Positions 44,949 to 54,864 of a stretch of DNA of 64,000 nt are shown in pieces. The DNA is from Herbaspirillum rhizosphaerae (GTDB taxonomy: Bacteria; Pseudomonadota; Gammaproteobacteria; Burkholderiales; Burkholderiaceae_D). The number at the start of each line of letters is the position of its first letter. The stretch's first letter is position 1. The stretch spans positions 62,001 through 126,000 of the forward strand of contig NZ_LFLU01000002.1 of NCBI RefSeq assembly GCF_001189965.1, given 5' to 3'. A model generated the notes under the pieces. It was not told where the DNA came from. It did not search any database and saw only the letters and a program-made list of their open reading frames with translations. The position numbers and the translations under genes were made by a program.

Positions 44949-45290
44949 GGTGGTCTCCTGTGATTGACACGCCGCAGAGCACAGGCCAAGGCCTGCGCTA
45001 TTGAACGGTTTATTGGTTCTTGTCTTGCGTCAAGACAAGGAAAATGTACCGGTGCCGAAACTTCCGGACCATAGGACGATGGCGGGACATCTCGTAGGAC
45101 TTGCGGTAAGCGCGGCGGCGGATGCCAGGTCGCGCCCGGCCGGGACGAGTGAGTGAAGTTTGCCGGACAACGCCGGAACAAGATGGCGGTCGCGGGAGTC
45201 TGTCATGATGCATCTCCACGATGCTGCACTCGCAGCACACACCGCAGCGGCGGCACTTGTGTAACTACGCTGGCAAAAACAGGACAAGGC
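44949..45290. other. 342-bp spacer with a strong inverted repeat
   Basis: CTTGTCTTG-CGT-CAAGACAAG at 45019-45039 is a perfect 9-bp palindrome about 70 bp upstream of the membrane-protein gene. It may be an operator or a leader hairpin. No gene is visible in the spacer. Confidence 0.55.
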
Positions 45291-46397
45291 ATGAAAACGT
45301 TCCATTGCGACAATTGCGCGCGCCAGGTTTTCTTTGAAAACAAGCGCTGCGAAAACTGCGGCTGGTTGCTCGGCTATCAGCCGGAGCTCCAGGTCGTCAG
45401 CAGCTTCACCCCGGAAGACGATGAACCGGTGGCGGACGGCGACGATGCCGGCGCGCTGCGCTGGCGCAGCATCAATCCGGTCAATCAGGGGCGCAGCTTC
45501 CGGCAATGCAGCAACTTTTCCCAGCAAGACGTCTGCAACTGGATGATCGACGCCGGCGACGACAACGCGTTTTGCGCATCCTGCCGGCTGACCACGGTCA
45601 TTCCCTCGCTGGCGGTCGATCAGAATCGCATTCTCTGGCGGCGTCTGGAAGTGGCGAAGCGCCGCCTGCTGCATACGCTCTGGACCCTGCATTTGCAGCC
45701 TGTGCCCAAGCCCGAGGATAGCCAGGCCGGTCTCGCGTTTGAATTTCTGGAAGACGTGCCGCACGGACCGCGCGTCCTGACCGGCCATGCCGAAGGCGTC
45801 ATCACGATCAACATCGCGGAAGCGGATCCGGCGTATCGCGAGAAGATGCGCGAGCAAATGGCGGAGCCGTATCGCACCCTGCTTGGTCATTTCCGGCATG
45901 AGAGCGGCCACTATTATTTCGACCGCCTGATCGCCGGCACGGGCAGGATCGATGCCTTCCGCCAGCTGTTCGGCGACGAAACCGTCAACTACGCCGAGAG
46001 CCTGCAACGCCACTATGACAACGGCGCAGCGCCGGACTGGAACCGGCAGTTCGTCAGCGTCTATGCCGGCAGCCATCCGTGGGAAGACTGGGCGGAAACC
46101 TGGGCCCACTATCTGCACATGTTCGATACGCTGGAGACCGCCTATTCCTGCGGCGTGCAGCTACGCCCCAAGAACCGCAGCGAACAAAAACTGACTATCG
46201 GCGCCTCACCGGTGGATGCGGCCTCATTCGAAGAGCTGATCAGCGAATGGTTTGCGCTGACCTACGTGCTCAACAGCCTGAACCGCAGCATCGGCATGCC
46301 CGATTCATATCCCTTCACCTTGTCGACGCCGGTGCTGGAGAAGCTGAAGTTCGTGCACGGCATCGTGATGCAGTGCGCACATGGGGAAGGCGGATGA
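45291..46397 (+). CDS. Zinc-ribbon putative zinc metallopeptidase
   Basis: A 368-residue cytoplasmic-looking protein with two parts. The N-terminal part has zinc-ribbon cysteines (Cys6, Cys9, Cys20, Cys23) and a second Cys group (Cys73, Cys82, Cys95, Cys98). The C-terminal part has the metallopeptidase motif HESGH (His203, Glu204, His207) in LGHFRHESGHYYFD and a third possible ligand in the WEDWAETWAHYLHM region. This matches the conserved family of putative zinc-binding metallopeptidases of unknown substrate. The ATG at 45291 begins MKTFHCDNCARQVF, the family N-terminus. The gene stands alone. Confidence 0.87.
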   Translation: MKTFHCDNCARQVFFENKRCENCGWLLGYQPELQVVSSFTPEDDEPVADGDDAGALRWRSINPVNQGRSFRQCSNFSQQDVCNWMIDAGDDNAFCASCRLTTVIPSLAVDQNRILWRRLEVAKRRLLHTLWTLHLQPVPKPEDSQAGLAFEFLEDVPHGPRVLTGHAEGVITINIAEADPAYREKMREQMAEPYRTLLGHFRHESGHYYFDRLIAGTGRIDAFRQLFGDETVNYAESLQRHYDNGAAPDWNRQFVSVYAGSHPWEDWAETWAHYLHMFDTLETAYSCGVQLRPKNRSEQKLTIGASPVDAASFEELISEWFALTYVLNSLNRSIGMPDSYPFTLSTPVLEKLKFVHGIVMQCAHGEGG

Positions 46398-46483
46398 AAG
46401 AGTTGATGGGGTGAAGCGGAGAGGACGCAGAAATGAGCGGAGGCAGGCATATCCGGTGATATGCAATACGAATCACAGGGCAG

Positions 46484-46498
46484 CCAATTATATATTGG
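46484..46498. promoter_or_regulatory. Palindrome upstream of ilvD
   Basis: CCAAT-TATAT-ATTGG is a 15-bp AT-centred palindrome about 95 bp before the ilvD start and contains a TATATT that could act as a -10. A regulatory role is only suggested. Confidence 0.3.
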
Positions 46499-46591
46499 AC
46501 AACTGGTAACGAAAACGGCACCCTGCTGCTTCCATTTTCCGCTTTCATTTTTGGCGTTCGTTTTCGTTCGCTGCTCTGAGGAGACACCCAC

Positions 46592-48454
46592 ATGCCAGTT
46601 TATCGTTCCCGTACCACCACCCAAGGCCGCAACATGGCGGGCGCCCGCGCACTGTGGCGCGCTACCGGCATGAAGGATGGCGATTTCGACAAGCCCATCG
46701 TCGCCGTGGTCAACTCGTTCACGCAATTCGTGCCGGGCCACGTCCATCTGAAGGACCTGGGCCAGCTGGTGGCGCGCGAGATCGAAGCGTCCGGCGGCGT
46801 CGCGAAAGAATTCAACACCATCGCCGTCGACGACGGCATCGCCATGGGCCACGGCGGCATGCTGTACTCGCTGCCGTCGCGCGACCTGATCGCCGACTCG
46901 GTCGAATACATGGTCAATGCGCACTGCGCCGATGCGATGGTGTGCATCTCCAACTGCGACAAGATCACCCCCGGCATGCTGATGGCCGCCATGCGCCTGA
47001 ACATTCCTGTCGTGTTCGTCTCCGGCGGTCCGATGGAAGCGGGCAAGGTGGTCAAGGTCGTCAACAACGACCGCAAGGTCATCAAGCTCGACCTGATCGA
47101 CGCCATGATCAAGGCCGGCGACTCCACCGTGTCGGACGCCGACGTGGCCGAAATCGAACGCTCCGCCTGTCCGACCTGCGGTTCCTGTTCCGGCATGTTC
47201 ACCGCCAATTCGATGAACTGCCTGACCGAAGCGCTGGGTCTCGCGCTGCCGGGCAACGGCACCATCGTGGCGACGCATGCCGACCGCAAGGAACTGTTCC
47301 TCGGCGCCGGCCGCCTGATCGTCGAGCTGGCCAAGCGCCACTACGAGCAGGACGATTACTCGGTCCTGCCGCGCAGCATCGCCAGCAAGGCCGCATTTGA
47401 AAACGCCATGGCGCTGGACGTCTCCATGGGCGGCTCCACCAACACCGTGCTGCACTTGCTGGCCGCCGCGCACGAAGCGCAGGTGGAATTCACCATGGCC
47501 GACATCGACCGCATCTCGCGCAAGGTGCCCTGCCTGTGCAAGGTCGCGCCGATGACCGACAAGTTCCACATCGAAGACGTGCACCGCGCCGGCGGCATCG
47601 TCGCCATCCTGGGCGAACTGGCGCGCGCCGGCCTGCTCGACACCTCGCTGCCGACCGTGCACAGCAAGACCCTGGGCGAAGCCATCGAGAAATACGACAT
47701 CCGCGTCAGCAGCGATGCCGCCGTGCACAAGCTGTTCCGCGCAGCGCCGGGCGGCGTGCCGTCGCAGACTGCGTTCTCGCAGGCCGAGCGTTACGAACAC
47801 GGCGATCTCGACCGCAGCCTCGGTTGCATCCGCGACCGCGAACACGCCTATTCGCAGGACGGCGGCCTCGCAGTCCTGTACGGCAACATCGCCGAAAAGG
47901 GCTGCATCGTCAAAACCGCCGGCGTGGATGAAAGCATCCTGAAGTTCTCCGGCAAGGCGCGCGTGTTCGAGAGCCAGGACGCCGCCGTCGAAGGCATCCT
48001 CGGCGACACTGTGCATGCCGGCGATGTCGTCATCATTCGCTACGAAGGTCCGAAGGGCGGCCCGGGCATGCAAGAGATGCTGTACCCGACTTCGTACATC
48101 AAGTCCAAGGGCCTGGGCAAGGCGTGCGCCTTGTTCACCGACGGCCGTTTCTCCGGCGGTTCCTCGGGCCTCGTGATCGGCCACGCGTCGCCGGAAGCGG
48201 CCGAAGGCGGCGCCATCGGCCTGGTGGAAGAGGGCGACATGATCGACATCGACATCCCGGCCCGCACCATCAACCTGCGCGTTGCCGCCGAAGATCTGGC
48301 GCAACGCCGTGTCAAGATGGAAGCACGCGGCCACGATGCATGGCAGCCGCAGGGCCGTGAGCGCGTGGTCTCGCAAGCGCTGCAAGCCTATGCCGCATTG
48401 ACCACCTCGGCCGATCGCGGCGCGGTGCGCGACCTGTCGCAATTGAAGCGCTGA
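46592..48454 (+). CDS. ilvD: Dihydroxy-acid dehydratase
   Basis: A 620-residue iron-sulfur enzyme converting 2,3-dihydroxy-isovalerate and -3-methylvalerate to the keto acids of valine, leucine and isoleucine synthesis. The family landmarks are all present: [92 protein letters not shown] and [16 protein letters not shown]. The length matches the E. coli enzyme. GAGGAG precedes the ATG. A long stem without a T-run follows the gene. Confidence 0.98.
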   Translation: MPVYRSRTTTQGRNMAGARALWRATGMKDGDFDKPIVAVVNSFTQFVPGHVHLKDLGQLVAREIEASGGVAKEFNTIAVDDGIAMGHGGMLYSLPSRDLIADSVEYMVNAHCADAMVCISNCDKITPGMLMAAMRLNIPVVFVSGGPMEAGKVVKVVNNDRKVIKLDLIDAMIKAGDSTVSDADVAEIERSACPTCGSCSGMFTANSMNCLTEALGLALPGNGTIVATHADRKELFLGAGRLIVELAKRHYEQDDYSVLPRSIASKAAFENAMALDVSMGGSTNTVLHLLAAAHEAQVEFTMADIDRISRKVPCLCKVAPMTDKFHIEDVHRAGGIVAILGELARAGLLDTSLPTVHSKTLGEAIEKYDIRVSSDAAVHKLFRAAPGGVPSQTAFSQAERYEHGDLDRSLGCIRDREHAYSQDGGLAVLYGNIAEKGCIVKTAGVDESILKFSGKARVFESQDAAVEGILGDTVHAGDVVIIRYEGPKGGPGMQEMLYPTSYIKSKGLGKACALFTDGRFSGGSSGLVIGHASPEAAEGGAIGLVEEGDMIDIDIPARTINLRVAAEDLAQRRVKMEARGHDAWQPQGRERVVSQALQAYAALTTSADRGAVRDLSQLKR

Positions 48455-48476
48455 TCGCTGGTCCTTAAGTCAGCAC

Positions 48477-48511
48477 CTGCCCGTGCCGGAGCGTGTTTCC
48501 GGCACGGGCAG
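48477..48511. terminator. Long hairpin between convergent ilvD and GlxA-type gene
   Basis: CTGCCCGTGCCGG (48477-48489) and CCGGCACGGGCAG (48499-48511) form a perfect 13-bp stem with a 9-nt loop. There is no T-run on either side, but the position after ilvD fits a terminator or 3' stabiliser. Confidence 0.6.
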
Positions 48512-48583
48512 ACACCTCGTCCCATGCCGCCATGGTTCCTCGCGAACCATCGTCTTTCTCCCTCGCTTCTCAATTCCAAACTG

Positions 48584-49549
48584 TCAGCGCAGATCAGTGC
48601 GAAGATCCCGCACGCCGCGTCCCAGCCGCTGACGCAAAAGCGTGCCCAATGTCGCGCCGTCGGCGTAACCGACTTCCGCCGCAATGGCGTCGAGATCGAG
48701 GCCGCTGCCGTGAAGCAGCGACTGCGCGCGCTCCACGCGCAGATCCTGGAAGTAGGCCAGCGGCGATTTTCCGAGGACCTCCTGGCAGCGCCGCTGCAAT
48801 GACCGCGGACTGACTGCGAGCGTGTCCGCCGCTGCCTCCAGCGAAAATCCCTGCTTGAGACGATCGCGCGCCCAGCGTTCGAAACGCAAGATGAGAGGGT
48901 CGGCTTGCGCCAGGTGATTAGGGATGATGTAAGGCGCTTGCAGCGAGCGGATGTCGGCCAGCAGATAGCGTGAAACGAGGGCCGCCAGTTCCGGGCTGGC
49001 CTTGCGCACCAGCCACAGCGCCAGATCGAGATGGCCCATCGCCGCCCCTGCGGTCACGCCGACTTTCGACGGCACCAGCATGCGCGACTCGTCCAGCAAG
49101 ACGCGCGGATAGCGTTGCCGGAACAGCGGCGCCAGCCACCAGGTTGTCGTTGCCTCCTGATGATCGAGCAGTCCGGCATCCGCCAGAAGAAACGTGCCGA
49201 TGCAGGACGCGGCGATCTGCGCGCCGTCGGCATGCCACTGCAACAGTTGCTGCTTGGCTTGTTTCACATCGCGTCGTTCGAGCGCCGGGACCAGCACTTC
49301 AGGCGTGCCGGTATTGAGCGCCGGCACGATGACCCAGTCCGGTTTCAATTTTTCCGTCACCCCCTGCACCGGGATGATCAGCCCCTGGCCGGAGCGCACC
49401 TTCTTGCGCATGCCGACGATGGACATCTCGAAAGCGGGTTTGCCGCTTCTTTGCATGGCGGCGAATTTATTGGCGAGCGTGAACGTGTCGAGCGCGACTG
49501 TGAGTCCGGTATCGAACACGCCGTCGAGGGCGAGGATGGAAATGCGCAT
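48584..49549 (-). CDS. GlxA-type AraC regulator (DJ-1/PfpI + HTH)
   Basis: A 321-residue regulator with an N-terminal DJ-1/PfpI domain (ISILALDGVFDTGLTVALDT, AASCIGTFLLADAGLLDHQE) and a C-terminal AraC domain (LEAAADTLAVSPRSLQRRCQ, EVGYADGATLGTLLRQRLGR). It is a different subgroup from the protein at 42624-43661. It is divergent from the gene at 49738 across a spacer with repeated TGTCG-type motifs and probably controls that gene. Confidence 0.9.
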   Translation of the reverse strand: MRISILALDGVFDTGLTVALDTFTLANKFAAMQRSGKPAFEMSIVGMRKKVRSGQGLIIPVQGVTEKLKPDWVIVPALNTGTPEVLVPALERRDVKQAKQQLLQWHADGAQIAASCIGTFLLADAGLLDHQEATTTWWLAPLFRQRYPRVLLDESRMLVPSKVGVTAGAAMGHLDLALWLVRKASPELAALVSRYLLADIRSLQAPYIIPNHLAQADPLILRFERWARDRLKQGFSLEAAADTLAVSPRSLQRRCQEVLGKSPLAYFQDLRVERAQSLLHGSGLDLDAIAAEVGYADGATLGTLLRQRLGRGVRDLRTDLR

Positions 49550-49663
49550 GGCGTAAATGACCTTGAAGTTGTCGCTTACGACTATACGGATTTTGCCGGC
49601 GGAGGTCTACACTGAGCCTCAATCGCACCTGTCGTGAATGATATGAAAACTGTCGTTTACGCC
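49550..49663. promoter_or_regulatory. Repeated TGTCGYTTACGMC motif, candidate AraC operator array
   Basis: TTGTCGCTTACGAC (49569-49582) and CTGTCGTTTACGCC (49650-49663) are direct repeats. An inverted near-copy, GGCGTAAATGACC (49550-49562), touches the regulator start. A partial TGTCGTGAATG begins at 49630. AraC-type proteins bind such direct repeats. Confidence 0.55.
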
Positions 49664-49737
49664 TGTGTGAGTTTTCGGCTTGAGAGACTATTCTCAGGCC
49701 GCGTCATCCATCCCGCACTTTGAAACGGAGATTCATC

Positions 49738-50031
49738 ATGAAGGTCATGGCAATCGGAACAATCATTCAAGCACCCACCCCTGAACAGCGGCAGCAGATC
49801 ATGCCGAAGGAAGTGCCCGCCACGCTCACGCTCTATCTCGACGGCAAGATCGAGCAATTCTGGCTGCGCGAGAATGCAGTCGGCGTGATCTTTCTCATGA
49901 ACGTCGAGTCGCTCGAACAGGCCAAGGCAGCAGTGGATGCACTGCCGCTGACGGTCGCCGGATTGATGACTTTCGAGCTGATGCCGGTCGGTCCGCTGGC
50001 GCCGCTGGGCATACTGATCCAGGGCCAGTAG
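49738..50031 (+). CDS. Small conserved protein, muconolactone isomerase/YciI-like fold (putative)
   Basis: A 97-residue protein with a ferredoxin-like beta-alpha-beta pattern (TLTLYLDGKIEQFWLRENA, VGVIFLMNVESLEQAKAAVD, LPLTVAGLMTFELMPVGPL). This resembles small dimeric alpha/beta-barrel proteins such as muconolactone isomerase relatives, and the active role is unknown. The ATG at 49738 follows GGAG by 7 nt; an in-frame ATG at 49720 is less well placed. It is divergent from the GlxA-type regulator, which likely induces it. Confidence 0.75.
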   Translation: MKVMAIGTIIQAPTPEQRQQIMPKEVPATLTLYLDGKIEQFWLRENAVGVIFLMNVESLEQAKAAVDALPLTVAGLMTFELMPVGPLAPLGILIQGQ

Positions 50032-50124
50032 TTCGCAGGCGGAAAGGCGTGAGCGAAGGCCCGGGGCCAGGCCTTCGCCGCTGCCGGCCCTCAGAGCTTC
50101 GCCTGAAGAGCCGGATGGTGATGT

Positions 50125-50595
50125 CTAGTTGACAAACACGATATCGTCCTTGCCCTGAGGCGGGATCTTGATCGCCAGAGCCTTGACCGGTCCGCTGGCG
50201 ACGACGGCGCCGGCATGCGGCGTGCCCTTGGGGATGACGATCAGCGTGCCAGGCTTGAATTCCTTGAGCTCGCCGCCCACCCACATCGAGCCGCTGCCTT
50301 CGATGATGTACTGGATCTCGTCGGTCTTGGCGTGGATGTGTTTGTTGACGTTGCCCGACTGAAGATTGATCGTGGCGTTTTCCGTATTGACCAGCGTCCT
50401 GGAGTTCAATTCGGGATACGGCGTTTTCGGCAGCATGGCATGGGTGATCGCATTGAGATCGATCACCGCCGGCGCCAGGGGCGCCTGTTCCGCATGCGCT
50501 GTGGAAATCGCGTGCTGCGCCCATGGCGATACTGCGATTCCTGCCGCGAATGCGCTGACAACGGCAATCGAGAGAACGATGATGTTTTGACGCAT
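50125..50595 (-). CDS. Exported cupin-domain protein
   Basis: A 156-residue secreted protein. The signal peptide (hydrophobic 4-25) ends near ISTAHA-EQ. The mature part is a single cupin barrel with metal-site residues in VNKHIHAKTDEIQYIIEGSG and a second motif GTLIVIPKGTPHAG. AGGAG lies 6 nt before the ATG. Such periplasmic cupins often bind a metal and small acid, but the role is unknown. It converges with the gene at 49738. Confidence 0.82.
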   Translation of the reverse strand: MRQNIIVLSIAVVSAFAAGIAVSPWAQHAISTAHAEQAPLAPAVIDLNAITHAMLPKTPYPELNSRTLVNTENATINLQSGNVNKHIHAKTDEIQYIIEGSGSMWVGGELKEFKPGTLIVIPKGTPHAGAVVASGPVKALAIKIPPQGKDDIVFVN

Positions 50596-50796
50596 ATAGG
50601 CTCCTTTTGTTTTAATCATGTCGGATTGTGCGAATGCTTCATGCAGGTGGGAGTGATCGCAACACGGCCACTGGCTCACAATTTACACGGTATCGCCATG
50701 GCATGCCTCACACTTATTCCCCCGATCGGTGATAAATTTCTTTCCGTAGCAATTGCGGGGTTCCCTCCCGGGGGCCATATGGAAAAGGAAGCAAGC

Positions 50797-51141
50797 ATGC
50801 AAAGAAGTTCTTCAGCGTTCAGGTTGTGGTTCGCACTGGGCGTCGTTATTCTCATCGCCGGTTTTGCCGGCGCTTATCTGGTCAAGAGCAAGGCCGGCGA
50901 GAGCGCCTCGGCGCAGTACCGCCTGGTCGGCGGCCAGGCCTATCAAAGTGAAGAGTCGAAGCAGGACGTCGATGGGCTGCAGAGATATGGCGGCACGCCC
51001 GCTCTCATTGTCGCGGCGTACAAGCGCAAGCTGCACAATCTGTTTCAGGGAGAAAACCTGGCCTACGTGCTGGCGATTGCGGCCGTCGTCCTGGCAGGGC
51101 TCTGTTTTCGGGCGGCGCTGGATGCGGAAAGAGGGGACTGA
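50797..51141 (+). CDS. Hypothetical two-helix membrane protein
   Basis: A 114-residue protein. Transmembrane helices lie near residues 9-28 and 86-107, with a polar periplasmic loop between them (SASAQYRLVGGQAYQSEESK). The ATG at 50797 follows AAGGAAG; the in-frame ATG at 50779 lies upstream of that site. No known family. It converges with the DHA2 pump gene. Confidence 0.6.
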   Translation: MQRSSSAFRLWFALGVVILIAGFAGAYLVKSKAGESASAQYRLVGGQAYQSEESKQDVDGLQRYGGTPALIVAAYKRKLHNLFQGENLAYVLAIAAVVLAGLCFRAALDAERGD

Positions 51142-51191
51142 AGAAACCGGCCTGCCAGCCGTGACGGCTGACAGGCCTACTACCGGCTATA

Positions 51192-52673
51192 TCAGAGGTT
51201 TTCGTGCGGCGACACCTGCACGTTGCGGCGCAGGGAAATGTGCGGCACCACCATCGCGGCCAGCAGCACCGCGATCGCAATCACAAACATCATCACGAAG
51301 GTAATGTGCAGCGAATGATGCAAGGCGTCCTGCACCAGCGCATTCTGCAAGCCGCCGCCGGTTTGCGTATCCAGCAGATGCTTGATCTGGTCGGCGGTGA
51401 CCGGGACTGAGCCCGGCGCATGCGCGAGGCCGTAGTTGAGCACTGCGCCGAACAGCGTCGCGCCCAGGGTATTGCCCAGATTGCGCGAGAACAGGTTCGA
51501 CGCCGTCGCGCTGCCGCGCTGGCGCGGTTCGACGATTTCCTGGATCAGCACCAGCGAACTGACGCTGGCGATGCCCATGCCCAGCCCCATGATCAGCGAA
51601 CCGATACCGGCCAGCAGCGGCGAGCTGTCGGGTGTGAGCAATACAAAGAACAGCGCGCCCAGCGGAATCACGCCGCTGCCGAACACCATCAGCTGGCGCA
51701 GGCCGAAGCGATGCAGCGACTTGGCCGTGGTGGTCGCACCGAGCGGCCAGCCGACCATCATCATGGTCAGCGCCAGACCGGCGACCACCGGCGTGCGATG
51801 CAGGACGCCCTGCACATACATCGGCAGGAAGGTCGTCAATCCCATCATCGCCATGCCCACGAATACCGTGGCGCAATTCGACGCCGCAATCGGACGATGG
51901 GCCCAGATGCTGAATGAAATCATGGGATCGGCCGCGCGCCGTTCCTGCCAGACGAACAGCACGGTACAGGCAATGAAGATCGCCAGTTCGATCACGGCAT
52001 GTTCCGTATTGGAGGCGCCGATGTCGGTCAGCGCGAACATCAGCGCGCCGATCGCCGCCGTGAACAGCACGGCGCCGGGAATGTCGAGCGAGGGCTTTTC
52101 ATGCTTGTCGCCTTCACGCAGGAACACCACAAAGCCGACCGCCGCCGCCAACCCGATCGGCACGTTCAGCCAGAAAATCCAGGCCCATGACATGTCGTGA
52201 ATGATCAGGCTGCCGACCAGCGGGCCCAGCACCGCAGAAATCGCCCATACGCTGGCCAGGTAACCCTGGACCTTGCCGCGTTCGCGCGCCGGATACAGAT
52301 CGGCGACGATGGTCATCGACACCGGCTGGATGGCGCCGGCGCCGACGCCCTGGATCAGGCGAAACACGATCATCGCCGGCATCGACCAGGCAAAGCCCGC
52401 CAGCACCGAGCCGAGCAGGAAGATGGCGATGCCGGCCAGCATCACCGGCTTGCGGCCGTACAGGTCGGAGAGCTTGCCGAACACCACCGTCATCGCCGTT
52501 TGCGTGAGCAGGAATGACGAGAAGACCCAGCTGTACAGATGCAAGCCGCCGAGTTGGGTGACGATCTGCGGCATTGCGGTGGCGACAATGGTCGCTTCAA
52601 GCGCGACCATTGCCATGGAAGCCATCACCGCAGCGATGACGAGGTGGCGTTTGGATTGAATGGATTCGGACAT
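51192..52673 (-). CDS. DHA2-family MFS multidrug transporter
   Basis: A 493-residue inner-membrane protein with 14 predicted helices. Signatures are ALEATIVATAMPQIVTQLGG in helix 1, GKLSDLYGRKPVMLAG in the loop 2-3 motif and SAVLGPLVGSLIIHDMSWAW in motif C. It resembles the EmrB/MDR group of proton-driven drug exporters. Unlike the pump at 29 kb, it has no adaptor or outer-membrane gene next to it. The start at 52673 gives MSESIQSKRHL; longer frame extension upstream looks non-coding. Confidence 0.9.
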   Translation of the reverse strand: MSESIQSKRHLVIAAVMASMAMVALEATIVATAMPQIVTQLGGLHLYSWVFSSFLLTQTAMTVVFGKLSDLYGRKPVMLAGIAIFLLGSVLAGFAWSMPAMIVFRLIQGVGAGAIQPVSMTIVADLYPARERGKVQGYLASVWAISAVLGPLVGSLIIHDMSWAWIFWLNVPIGLAAAVGFVVFLREGDKHEKPSLDIPGAVLFTAAIGALMFALTDIGASNTEHAVIELAIFIACTVLFVWQERRAADPMISFSIWAHRPIAASNCATVFVGMAMMGLTTFLPMYVQGVLHRTPVVAGLALTMMMVGWPLGATTTAKSLHRFGLRQLMVFGSGVIPLGALFFVLLTPDSSPLLAGIGSLIMGLGMGIASVSSLVLIQEIVEPRQRGSATASNLFSRNLGNTLGATLFGAVLNYGLAHAPGSVPVTADQIKHLLDTQTGGGLQNALVQDALHHSLHITFVMMFVIAIAVLLAAMVVPHISLRRNVQVSPHENL

Positions 52674-52884
52674 GGTGTCGGTATAGAGATGGCTGCCTGA
52701 TTCACCGCAGCGTGGGCGGCGTCGTTCGGTGCAATGGCGACCGTCGGATGGGTGGCTGGTGTCGGGCATTATGCCGCGTCTGGGGGAAACGTGCTGGCAG
52801 GGGCATCAACGGCGGCGGAGCGGCGGCAAACCTGGAGGCGCCGGCGATGCCGGCTGCCGGTTGTGAAACCGGTTATGAAGAAGA

Positions 52885-54864
52885 TTATGAATCTTCCCTG
52901 TCGAAAGCAAAGCACACGCGATTGCGTCCTTGCGTCTTGGCTTCATAGAGCGCTTTGTCCGCTTCGCGCAGCGCTACTTCCGGGGACGCATCGGCAGTGG
53001 GGACCACCGTCGCCACGCCGATGGAAACGGTGATGTGGGAAGCGGTCTGTGAATCCGCATGTTCCATGGCCATGTCTTCCACCGTCTGGCGCAATTTTTC
53101 CAGCACGGAGACGGCGCCCTTTTCCGGCGTGTTCGGCAGCAAGAGCACGAACTCTTCGCCGCCGTAACGGGCCAGCAGGTCGTGCGGTCGGCCGACCACG
53201 GCGCGCATGGCCCGGGCGATCTCCTGCAGGCACTGATCGCCCCGCAGATGTCCGTAGTGATCGTTGAACTGCTTGAAGTGATCGACGTCGATCAGCGCCA
53301 GCGTGAGCGGCAGCTGAAGCCGCGCACAAGTCAGCCACGCGCGTCTCAATTCTTCGTTGAATTTGCGCCGGTTGGCGAGGTCCGTCAATTCATCGCTTTG
53401 CGCCAGTTGCAGCAGCACGGTCTCTTTTTCTTTCAGCTGGGAGTTCGAACTCTGCAGTTGCGTGTTCAGTTCCTGCAGCGCATCGCGATCCTGGCGTTCT
53501 TTCGTCACGTCGCGCGCGTCGATGTAGATGAGCCCGCCCAGGGCGGCGACTTGCCCGAGGATATCGTGATAGACGCCGTCGGCGTCCCTCATCCGGCAGA
53601 GCATGTTCTGCGCCACGCCGGAGATCGCGAGCTGATGCTGCACCTGATGGACGATGTGGCCGTCGTCCGGATGGGCGTAGCGCTTGATGATGGGCTGGCC
53701 GATCAGTTCATGGAGCGGCCAGCCCATCAGCCTGCCCCATGCGGCGCTGATCCGCAGGCAACGTCCCTGCTGATCGAGCACCAGCAACAGGCTCAGCTTC
53801 GATTCGAAGATCTGGTCGATCTGGCGAATCTTCAGCTGTATCTCGTTGAACGCGCGGCGGCGACTTCTCTGCCAGCCCCACAGGCCCGCTATGCCGAGTA
53901 CCCAGATGAGACCCAGCAAGGCGGCGCGCCCTCTTATCATGCTGTGCCACTCATTGAGCATGGTTTTCTCATCCCTGCCGGCCAGGATCACCAGCGCCTG
54001 ATCCATATGCAGCGCCGCCGGTTGCAGGGTGAGCATGGCGACGATGCGCGTCGTCTTTACCGCGGGGGTCGCGCCGCGCATGACATTGCTGCTGCGTCCC
54101 GACTGCATGTGCCGGCTGAAGAAGGTTCCCGGAACGGCGGCGTTCATGCCCTGCGGCGTGAAATCCTTCGGCTCGTTGATGATCTGGATTCCTTGCCCGT
54201 GTATCAGCGCGATGAATTGATCGTCGACCGAGCGCACCGATGCCAGCAACAGCTTGTAATCTTCCAGGTCGATTGTGGCGGCCACCATGCCTGAAAACTT
54301 TCCGTCCGGCGTCAGCACCGCGCGCGACACGTTATACGTCCAGGCGCCCGCTTGCGATACGAACGGGGCGCTCACATACAAGGTGTCGCGATCGGGATGA
54401 TCGCGCACCGTTCGGAAAAAGGGCATGTCGACGACCGTGATCTTGCGCGGAAGCCGGACTTTGTCGATCGCGCCTTGCGCAACGACGACGCCGTTGGCAT
54501 CGATGATGAGCATGCTGCGCACGCTGGGCATTGCGTCCGAATACGCCTTCAGCCGTTGCGATGCGGCCGCCCAGCCAGGTTGCCGGCTGCGCCAGACCGG
54601 CAGATCGCCGACCACGTTCATGATGGCGCGATTCGTGGATTCCAGCGAGCGGCTGAGGCTTTGGCCCACGACCTGGGCCGCTTCCTGCAGACGCTCGGTT
54701 TCGCGCGCAATCGTGGCGTCGCGTTCCTGCCAGGCGGGAATCAGGAAAATCGACGTCACCAGCAGCAGGCAAAGCGTCAATGCCAGCCACTCGGCCACGT
54801 GAAGTTTTTTGCTGAATAAGGCTTGTTCGAGAATCTTGGTCGGCATGAATTCGTCCAGGAACAT
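52885..54864 (-). CDS. Membrane diguanylate cyclase: dCache-PAS-GGDEF
   Basis: A 659-residue sensor. Transmembrane helix 1 is at about 26-46, then a large periplasmic dCache-like domain (RSMLIIDANGVVVAQGAIDK, VRDHPDRDTLYVSAPFVSQA). Helix 2 is near 308-326. A PAS domain (LLLVLDQQGRCLRISAAWGR) is followed by a GGDEF domain with SDELTDLANRRKFNEELRR and an intact GGEEF in ARYGGEEFVLLLP. It should make c-di-GMP in response to an external ligand. No partner gene is adjacent. Confidence 0.93.
   Translation of the reverse strand: MFLDEFMPTKILEQALFSKKLHVAEWLALTLCLLLVTSIFLIPAWQERDATIARETERLQEAAQVVGQSLSRSLESTNRAIMNVVGDLPVWRSRQPGWAAASQRLKAYSDAMPSVRSMLIIDANGVVVAQGAIDKVRLPRKITVVDMPFFRTVRDHPDRDTLYVSAPFVSQAGAWTYNVSRAVLTPDGKFSGMVAATIDLEDYKLLLASVRSVDDQFIALIHGQGIQIINEPKDFTPQGMNAAVPGTFFSRHMQSGRSSNVMRGATPAVKTTRIVAMLTLQPAALHMDQALVILAGRDEKTMLNEWHSMIRGRAALLGLIWVLGIAGLWGWQRSRRRAFNEIQLKIRQIDQIFESKLSLLLVLDQQGRCLRISAAWGRLMGWPLHELIGQPIIKRYAHPDDGHIVHQVQHQLAISGVAQNMLCRMRDADGVYHDILGQVAALGGLIYIDARDVTKERQDRDALQELNTQLQSSNSQLKEKETVLLQLAQSDELTDLANRRKFNEELRRAWLTCARLQLPLTLALIDVDHFKQFNDHYGHLRGDQCLQEIARAMRAVVGRPHDLLARYGGEEFVLLLPNTPEKGAVSVLEKLRQTVEDMAMEHADSQTASHITVSIGVATVVPTADASPEVALREADKALYEAKTQGRNRVCFAFDREDS

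Noticed and set aside
46262-48442. 726-codon antisense frame across ilvD
   Set aside because: It mirrors the highly conserved ilvD gene; its composition (His, Asp, Val, Gly, Arg rich) is that of a GC-rich antisense shadow.
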